DNA of 64,000 bases, taken from the NCBI GenBank assembly GCA_937887565.1, contig CALABS010000059.1, positions 124,001 through 188,000 on the forward strand. Reading direction: 5' to 3'. The notes under the pieces are model-generated. The model had not been told where the DNA came from. It did not search any database and worked only from the letters and a program-made list of their open reading frames with translations. The DNA is from an uncultured Rhodospirillaceae bacterium (GTDB taxonomy: Bacteria > Pseudomonadota > Alphaproteobacteria > Rhodospirillales > Magnetospirillaceae). A program made the position numbers and the translations under genes. Positions within the stretch are counted from its first letter, which is position 1; each line of letters starts with the position of its first letter. This document shows positions 58,879 to 64,000 of the stretch, in pieces.

Positions 58879-59682
58879 TCACGACCGCCGGGGCGGCACC
58901 ACCAACAGGTCGCAGGGTGGATCCGCCGTCAGCGCCCGGGCGGTGCTGCCGAAGGCCTGGCCGCCGCCGCCGCCGGTGCCGATGACCAGCAGGTCGGCAT
59001 CCAGCCGCCGCGCCTCGGCGTGAAGGGTCGGCACCACGCCGCCCCTGGCCAGCAGCAGCTCGATATCACGGCCCTGGCCGCCGGCCGCGTCGATGGCCGC
59101 CCGGCCGGCGGTCTCCAGGTCGGCACGGTGGCGATCCATCACCTCGCGCGTGTCGGCGCGGTTGGTGATGAAGCCGGCGAAGGGCATCTCGAACGCATGC
59201 AGCAGGTGAAAGGGGGCCTCCGGCGCCAGGGCCAGCGCGGCGGCCAGGGCGGTCTGCGCCAGCGGCGAGAAATCGGTCCCGACCACCACCCGTCGCCACG
59301 GCCCGGCATGCAGGTTGACGGCCTGGAGCACCGGCGGCCCGGCCTCGACCAGGGTGGCGGTGGGGGCCAGGAAGAAGTCCCTCAGGGCGTCGGGACGATG
59401 GCGCCCGACCATGACCACGAAGGGATCGAGGGCCGCCGCCTCGGCGTCGATCTCCTCCCACGGCTCGCCGGCCCGGATGACCACCTCGGCCTCGATGTCG
59501 GGCGCCTCGTCGGCCAGCATGGCGGCGAGGTGGTGGCCGGCGCGGCCGGGACTGTCGGTCACGTGGAGGATGCGGAGCCGGCGGCGGTCGCGGCGCGCCA
59601 GCCACAGCGCCCGCTCCTTGGCGCGGTCGCACCACGGCGACAGGTCGGTGGCCAGCAGGATGGGGGATATGGCGGATGGCAT
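58879..59682 (-). CDS. Tandem universal stress protein (UspA)
   Basis: A 267-residue protein of two Usp domains. The first (residues 1-125) begins ISPILLATDLSPWCDRA; the second (about 130-265) begins RRVVVGTDFSPLAQTAL and ends VIGTGGGGGQAFGSTARAL, the ATP-binding G-x2-G-x9-G-S/T type. Such proteins bind ATP and act in stress or dormancy. It stands alone, 66 bases after the AspT-type gene. Confidence 0.9.
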   Translation of the reverse strand: MPSAISPILLATDLSPWCDRAKERALWLARRDRRRLRILHVTDSPGRAGHHLAAMLADEAPDIEAEVVIRAGEPWEEIDAEAAALDPFVVMVGRHRPDALRDFFLAPTATLVEAGPPVLQAVNLHAGPWRRVVVGTDFSPLAQTALAAALALAPEAPFHLLHAFEMPFAGFITNRADTREVMDRHRADLETAGRAAIDAAGGQGRDIELLLARGGVVPTLHAEARRLDADLLVIGTGGGGGQAFGSTARALTADPPCDLLVVPPRRS

Positions 59683-59748
59683 GGCGGGGCCGCCTCCTTC
59701 CCGGTTCGGCTTCCGCTCAGGTTGGAGGCCGCCGCCGCCGCCGCAAGC

Positions 59749-61398
59749 TCATCCCCCCCACAGGAGCAGCGCCACCACCTGCGGCGCCACCACCCTGAGC
59801 ACCATCACCACCGGATAGACGGCGGCATAAGCCAGGATCGGCGCCTCCGACGAGGTCATCCCCTGGGCGAAGGCCAGGGCCGGCGGGTCGGTCATGCTGC
59901 CGGCCAGGATACCGCACAGCGACAGGTAGTTGGTCCGCGTCAGCCACCAGCCGACCAGCCCCACCAGCGCCAGCGGCGCGAAGGTCACCAGCGCCCCCCA
60001 CCCCATCCAGGCCAGGCCGTCGCCATGGACCAGGGTGTCGACGAAGCCGTCGCCGGCCTTGACGCCGACGGCGGCCAGGAACAGGGCGATGCCGAGGTCG
60101 CGCAGCAGATGGTTGGCGGCCGGCGGCATGAACCACACCAGTTTGCCGGCATGGCCCAGGCGCGACAGCAGGATCGCCACCAGCAGCGGCCCGCCGGCCA
60201 GACCCAGCTTGACCGCCGACGGCAGGCCGGGCAGGGCGATGGGAATCGAGCCGACCACCATCCCCAGGGTGATACCGATGAAGATCGGCACCATCTGGGT
60301 CTCCTGCAGCGCCTTCGAGCGGTTGCCGACGATGCCGGCCACCAGCGGCATGGCGTTGGGATCGCCGACCACCGTCAGGATGTCGCCGAACTGGAGCGTG
60401 AGGTGGGCGTCGGGCACCAGTTCGTGGCCGCCGCGGTTGACGCGGCTGACCACCACGCCGTGGGCGGCGCGCAGGTCCAGCTCGCCTAGCGTCTTGCCCA
60501 GCGCCTCGGCGCGGGTGACCACCATCCGCTCCCAGCTGACGTCGGCCGAGCCCATGGACTTGAGGTCGACCTTGGCCAGCGGCCCCAGCAGACGGCGCAG
60601 CCGCTCCAGCTTGCGCGACGGCCCCACGGCCAGCACCACGTCGCCCTCGGCCAGCACGTCGTCGGCATGCACCACGTGCTGCGAGCCGTCGTGCATCACG
60701 CGGCTGAGCACGACGCCCATTTCCTTCAGCTCGTCCAGGTCGCGCAGGCGGCAGCCGACCACCGCCGGGTTGCGGACCTCGACGTTGACCGTCTCGATGG
60801 CGCACCAGTTGGCGCCGCGCGAGGCCTCGAAATCCTTGGCCGCCTTGACCGGGTCCAGGCGGAACACGGCGCGCACCGCCAGCATGGCCAGCAGGATGCC
60901 GACGATGCCGAACGGATAGGCGACCGCATAGGCCTGGCCGGTGACGACGCCGGGACTTTCCACCCCCAGCTGCGCCAGCACCTGCTGGCCGGCCGCCAGC
61001 GAGGGGGTGTTGGTCACCGCGCCGGACAGCATGCCCAGCGTGGCCGGCAGGTCGATGCCGGCGAACAGGTGGACGCCGACGGCGATCAGCGTGCCCAGCA
61101 GCACGATGGACACCGCCATGGCGTTGAGCACCACCCCGTCCTTGCGGAAGGCCTGGAAGAAGCCGGGGCCGACGGTGACGCCGATGGCGTAGACGAACAG
61201 TACCAGCCCGAACTCACGGGCGAACTGGAGCATGGTGGCGTCCACCTTGATGCCGAAATGGCCGAAGGCGATGCCGGCGAACAGGGCGCCGCCGACGCCC
61301 AGCCGGACGCCGGCCACCTTGCCCTGCCCCACCAGCAGGCCGACGGCGGCGGTGCCGCAAAGCACCAGGATCGCCTGGGCGACACCGTGCAGTTCCAT
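59749..61398 (-). CDS. AspT/YidE-type exchanger with two RCK_C domains
   Basis: A 549-residue transporter of the aspartate:alanine antiporter family. Two membrane halves with the paired signatures SGAVTNTPSLAAGQQVL and AGSMTDPPALAFAQGM flank a central soluble region with two TrkA-C domains (about residues 200-370). ATG at 61398. The substrate is a dicarboxylate or amino acid in known cases; not shown here. Preceded by 116 bases without a gene. Confidence 0.9.
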   Translation of the reverse strand: MELHGVAQAILVLCGTAAVGLLVGQGKVAGVRLGVGGALFAGIAFGHFGIKVDATMLQFAREFGLVLFVYAIGVTVGPGFFQAFRKDGVVLNAMAVSIVLLGTLIAVGVHLFAGIDLPATLGMLSGAVTNTPSLAAGQQVLAQLGVESPGVVTGQAYAVAYPFGIVGILLAMLAVRAVFRLDPVKAAKDFEASRGANWCAIETVNVEVRNPAVVGCRLRDLDELKEMGVVLSRVMHDGSQHVVHADDVLAEGDVVLAVGPSRKLERLRRLLGPLAKVDLKSMGSADVSWERMVVTRAEALGKTLGELDLRAAHGVVVSRVNRGGHELVPDAHLTLQFGDILTVVGDPNAMPLVAGIVGNRSKALQETQMVPIFIGITLGMVVGSIPIALPGLPSAVKLGLAGGPLLVAILLSRLGHAGKLVWFMPPAANHLLRDLGIALFLAAVGVKAGDGFVDTLVHGDGLAWMGWGALVTFAPLALVGLVGWWLTRTNYLSLCGILAGSMTDPPALAFAQGMTSSEAPILAYAAVYPVVMVLRVVAPQVVALLLWGG

Positions 61399-61514
61399 CG
61401 ATCTTCCCCTGTCCGAGGTATGTATCGGCCGTTAGGGGTACTCCGTTGCTTGTGAAAGGCAAGGGAAAAGCCGGTGACCGGGCCGGATGCGCGCGGCACC
61501 CGGCCCCACCGCCG

Positions 61515-63089
61515 TCACCGCCTCATCGTCGCCGCCATTCGCGCCAATTGGACGAATTCGGCACGCCAGCCGAAAGGATCTCGGCCGCGCGCGTCGTCGG
61601 CGGCGGCCGCGACCTCCGCGAAGCCCAGCCGTCCAACGGACTCGCCCCGCAGCAACTGGGCGAAGCCGGCGACGGCGACGGCGAAGCGTATCTCGGTGGG
61701 CGCCGCGTCCAGGCGGGGCAACGCCTCGGCGACGCGGATGGGGCGTTCGATCAGCCGGCTTTCGGCGCCGCCGGGCAGCTTGTAGCGGATGCGCAGGAAC
61801 GCCAGTTCGTCGGCCTTGGCGGCCGGCGGCGCTTCACGCGCATAGCGCAGCGGATCGAGTTTTGCTCCCGGCACCCCCACCGGCAGGACCTCGTAGATGA
61901 CGGTGACCGTGTGGCCGCTGCCGATGTCGCCGGCATCGACGCGGTCGTCGTTGAAGTCATGGCGCGCCAGGGCGCGGGTCTCGTAGCCGACCAGCCGATA
62001 CGCGGCGACCGTGGCCGGGTTGAACTCGACCTGCAGCTTCACGTCGTCCGCGATGGGAAACATGGTCGAGCCAAGCTCCTCGACCCACACCTTCCGCGCC
62101 TCGAGCAGGCTGTCGAGATAGGCCGCCTGCCCGTTGCCGGCCTGGGCGAGACGCTGCATCAGGGCGTCGTTGAGATTGCCCGATCCAACGCCGAGGACGG
62201 TGAGATAGACACCCGTCCGCCGCTTGTCGGCGATCATCCGCTCCAGCTCTCGCGGGTTGGTCAGACCGAGATTGAAATCGCCGTCAGTGGCGAGAATCAC
62301 TCGGTTGACGGCGTCGCGGGCGAACATCCCCTGGGCCAGGGCGTAGGCGGTGCGGATGCCGGCGGCGCCATGGGTGCCGCCGGCGGCGCCAAGGGACTGG
62401 ATGGCCGCCTCGATGCGGGCGATGTCGTCTCCGGGCGTGGGGTCGAGGGCGACACGGGCGTCGCCAGCGTAGGTGACGATGGCGACGCGGTCGTCGGCCC
62501 GCAGCCCGTCGCCAAGCCGCATCAGCGCCTGCTTGACGAGCGGAAGGCGGTCTTGCGACGCCATCGACCCCGAGGTATCCACCAGGAAGGTCAGCCGGGC
62601 CGGCGGCCGGCGATCGCGGGTCACGTCGTAGCCCCTGACGCCGACATGGACCAGCCGCGCGCCATCGGTCCACGGCGACGGTGCCACCGTCACCGTGGCG
62701 GCGAAGGGCTGGTCGGCGGAGGCCGGGGCCGGATAGTCGTAGGGGAAGTAGTTGACCATCTCCTCGACCCGCACCGCCGCCACCGGCGGCAGCCGGCCTT
62801 CGCGCAGAAGCCGCCGCGCGAAGGCGTAGGAGGCCGTGTCGACGTCGGCGGAGAAGGTCGAGACCGGCTCGTCCGTCACCGCCTTCCATCCGCCCGGCAC
62901 GGTGTCGGCGAAGCGGTCGGCCGAGGGCGCCACGGCCGGGCCCGGCAGGTATCCCGCCATCGCCCGCGCCGGAGCGGCGGCCAACGGCGGCGCTCCGGCC
63001 GCGAGCGACCGGACCTCCTCGACAGTGGACTGGCAAGCGGCCAGGGCGGCAAGCGACACGATGGCGGAGAGACGGGTGACGGCGCGCAT
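61515..63089 (-). CDS. VWA-domain lipoprotein (YfbK-like)
   Basis: A 524-residue secreted lipoprotein with lipobox AALAAC (Cys19). An N-terminal VWA-associated domain (FSADVDTASYAFARRLLREG and VNYFPYDYP) is followed by the VWA domain with MIDAS LVDTSGSM near residue 170 and a C-terminal DUF3520-type domain. It probably binds a partner through a metal-dependent contact in the periplasm. Function unknown. Confidence 0.88.
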   Translation of the reverse strand: MRAVTRLSAIVSLAALAACQSTVEEVRSLAAGAPPLAAAPARAMAGYLPGPAVAPSADRFADTVPGGWKAVTDEPVSTFSADVDTASYAFARRLLREGRLPPVAAVRVEEMVNYFPYDYPAPASADQPFAATVTVAPSPWTDGARLVHVGVRGYDVTRDRRPPARLTFLVDTSGSMASQDRLPLVKQALMRLGDGLRADDRVAIVTYAGDARVALDPTPGDDIARIEAAIQSLGAAGGTHGAAGIRTAYALAQGMFARDAVNRVILATDGDFNLGLTNPRELERMIADKRRTGVYLTVLGVGSGNLNDALMQRLAQAGNGQAAYLDSLLEARKVWVEELGSTMFPIADDVKLQVEFNPATVAAYRLVGYETRALARHDFNDDRVDAGDIGSGHTVTVIYEVLPVGVPGAKLDPLRYAREAPPAAKADELAFLRIRYKLPGGAESRLIERPIRVAEALPRLDAAPTEIRFAVAVAGFAQLLRGESVGRLGFAEVAAAADDARGRDPFGWRAEFVQLARMAATMRR

Positions 63090-63144
63090 GGACCCCTCCC
63101 TTTGAAGCGCAGACCACCACTAAAGTTAGAAGATCGATTGCGGC

Positions 63145-63771
63145 CTAATTATGCCCGCGCGCGGGCGGGAATTGGGCATCGTCGCCGCAGCGGTCGCGCA
63201 CGTCCTTGCCGCAGGCGCGGAAATCGAGGTCGCGGTCGAGGCAGACACGGATCTCGGTCGCCACCCCGCCCTTGCAGACCACGGCCACCATCTCGGGCGC
63301 CAGGCCGGGATTGGCGGCCACGAACAGCCGCTCGACCCGCCGCCAGCCGGCGTCGGCGAAGAAATCGGGCACCGCCACCCGCTGGCGGGCGCGGGCGACG
63401 GTGGCGAAATAGGCCTCGGGGCCGGGGCCGGCGCAGGTGCCGTGCTTGCGCCATTGGTGCTCGATCAGCGCCCGGCTGGGCATCAGCGGCAGCATGGCGC
63501 CGATCACCGCCTCGGGGATCGGTTCGGGGCGGCGGCAGGCGGCGGGATAGCCCCTCTCGTGCTGAGGCCACAGGCCGTGGACGACGAAGCCCATCCTGGC
63601 CGTGCACTGCTCGGCCGAGGCGCGGGGCGGCGACTCGCCGCACCAGGCCGGCGACCACGACAGCGCCAGCACCCAGTAGTCGAAACGGCCGGGCTCGTCC
63701 CGCGCCCGGGCGGGCGGGCCGAGCCACGACAGGCCGGTCAGCAACAGCAGCAAGGCAAGCATCACACGCAT
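63145..63771 (-). CDS. Ribonuclease T2-family secreted RNase
   Basis: A 208-residue periplasmic or secreted RNase. Signal peptide (hydrophobic residues 3-20), then CAS I GFVVHGLWPQ with one catalytic His and CAS II EHQWRKHGTC with the Glu, Lys and second His, plus at least six Cys for disulphides. The frame is open to 63873, but ATG at 63771 starts the signal peptide. It is divergent from the aminotransferase gene. Confidence 0.92.
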   Translation of the reverse strand: MRVMLALLLLLTGLSWLGPPARARDEPGRFDYWVLALSWSPAWCGESPPRASAEQCTARMGFVVHGLWPQHERGYPAACRRPEPIPEAVIGAMLPLMPSRALIEHQWRKHGTCAGPGPEAYFATVARARQRVAVPDFFADAGWRRVERLFVAANPGLAPEMVAVVCKGGVATEIRVCLDRDLDFRACGKDVRDRCGDDAQFPPARGHN

Positions 63772-63871
63772 GGCACCCCACCATGTCCAAGCTGGCGAGC
63801 CGGCGCAATCCCTTGTATCCTCGCCGCCCCCGCCCATCGCGGGAACCCCGAGACCGAAGAGACCGCCCCTC

Positions 63872-64000
63872 ATGCGCTACGGACCGCCCACCGTCGTCCC
63901 GCTCGACCGTATTCTCCCCGAGGAACCGCTGCTGATGATGGGCGCCGGCCCGGTGCCGGTGCCGTCCAAGGTGGCGGCCGCCAACTCCATCGTCATCAAC
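63872..64000 (+). CDS. Class V aminotransferase, N-terminal part (cut by window end)
   Basis: Only 43 residues are in the window: EEPLLMMGAGPVPVPSKVAA has the form of alanine-glyoxylate or pyridoxamine-pyruvate aminotransferases (GPVPVPSKV is the family's substrate-binding start). The product and exact substrate cannot be told. Confidence 0.65.
   Translation, partial: MRYGPPTVVPLDRILPEEPLLMMGAGPVPVPSKVAAANSIVIN

Noticed and set aside
57304..60489. A + strand open frame of about 1,060 codons
   Set aside because: It lies antisense to the GGDEF/EAL, Usp and AspT genes and has the same shadow composition, with no recognisable domain.
1..64000. CRISPR arrays, rRNA genes, prophage or origin of replication
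   Set aside because: No regularly spaced repeats, rRNA stretches, phage structural genes or clustered DnaA boxes were seen.

Overview
The window is high-GC alphaproteobacterial DNA. The gene families and their pairing (cd1-type denitrification, acidic sphingolipid genes, NAGGN osmolyte synthesis, an AspT-type exchanger, PAS-GGDEF-EAL signalling) point to Rhodospirillales, most likely a Magnetospirillum-like organism. That assignment is inferred from gene content only; no rRNA or other marker is present.

Layout. (1) 1-5.14 kb: a surface-glycan or lipid cassette on the + strand (deacetylase, polytopic glycosyltransferase, methyltransferase, LPG-synthase-type membrane protein). It looks less GC-rich than the rest and ends in an IS5-family transposase remnant and a gene scrap beside tRNA-Glu(CUC), so it may be an island at that tRNA. 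(2) 5.2-22.2 kb: mostly housekeeping: JAMM protease, RluD, RpoH, PurA, HisZ, a soluble CZB chemoreceptor, SerA, SerC, an SLC13 carrier and ThiD. Inside it are a decayed RAYT element that cut an acetyltransferase gene, and a three-gene membrane set led by a tail-anchored pseudokinase. (3) 22.3-36.3 kb: an essentially complete bacterial sphingolipid locus. The ceramide core is acyl-AMP ligase, ACP, serine palmitoyltransferase, ceramide reductase and a GNAT-fold ceramide synthase. With it are an LptF/LptG-like pair, a head-group module (NTP transferase, CDP-alcohol phosphatidyltransferase with a degenerate NTase domain, lipid kinase, GS-motif NTase), a GT4 glycosyltransferase and a flippase. (4) 36.4-52.1 kb: denitrification. 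nirS runs one way. nirT, a multihaem cytochrome, a cupredoxin and nirE-C-F-D-L-G-H-J-N run the other way as a tightly coupled operon. Two NNR/DNR-type boxes lie in the shared promoter region. Downstream of nirS are two overlapping Crp/Fnr genes (with two more boxes), an NsrR-like Rrf2 regulator and a hybrid histidine kinase. (5) 52.5-57.1 kb: the three-gene NAGGN osmoprotectant operon behind a good sigma70-type promoter. (6) 57.1-64 kb: GGDEF/EAL protein, tandem universal stress protein, AspT/YidE-type exchanger, VWA lipoprotein, RNase T2 and the start of a class V aminotransferase.

How it works together. The nir genes encode cytochrome cd1 nitrite reductase and the whole haem d1 branch: NirE makes precorrin-2, NirDLGH decarboxylate sirohaem, NirJ forms the oxo groups, and NirF and NirN act in the periplasm. 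The local regulators probably sense low oxygen, NO or both. The sphingolipid genes form four gene blocks whose ends overlap or nearly touch; I read them as one functional unit that makes, decorates and exports a ceramide lipid. Most starts are supported by ATGA/GTGA coupling or a visible ribosome binding site; weak ones are noted.
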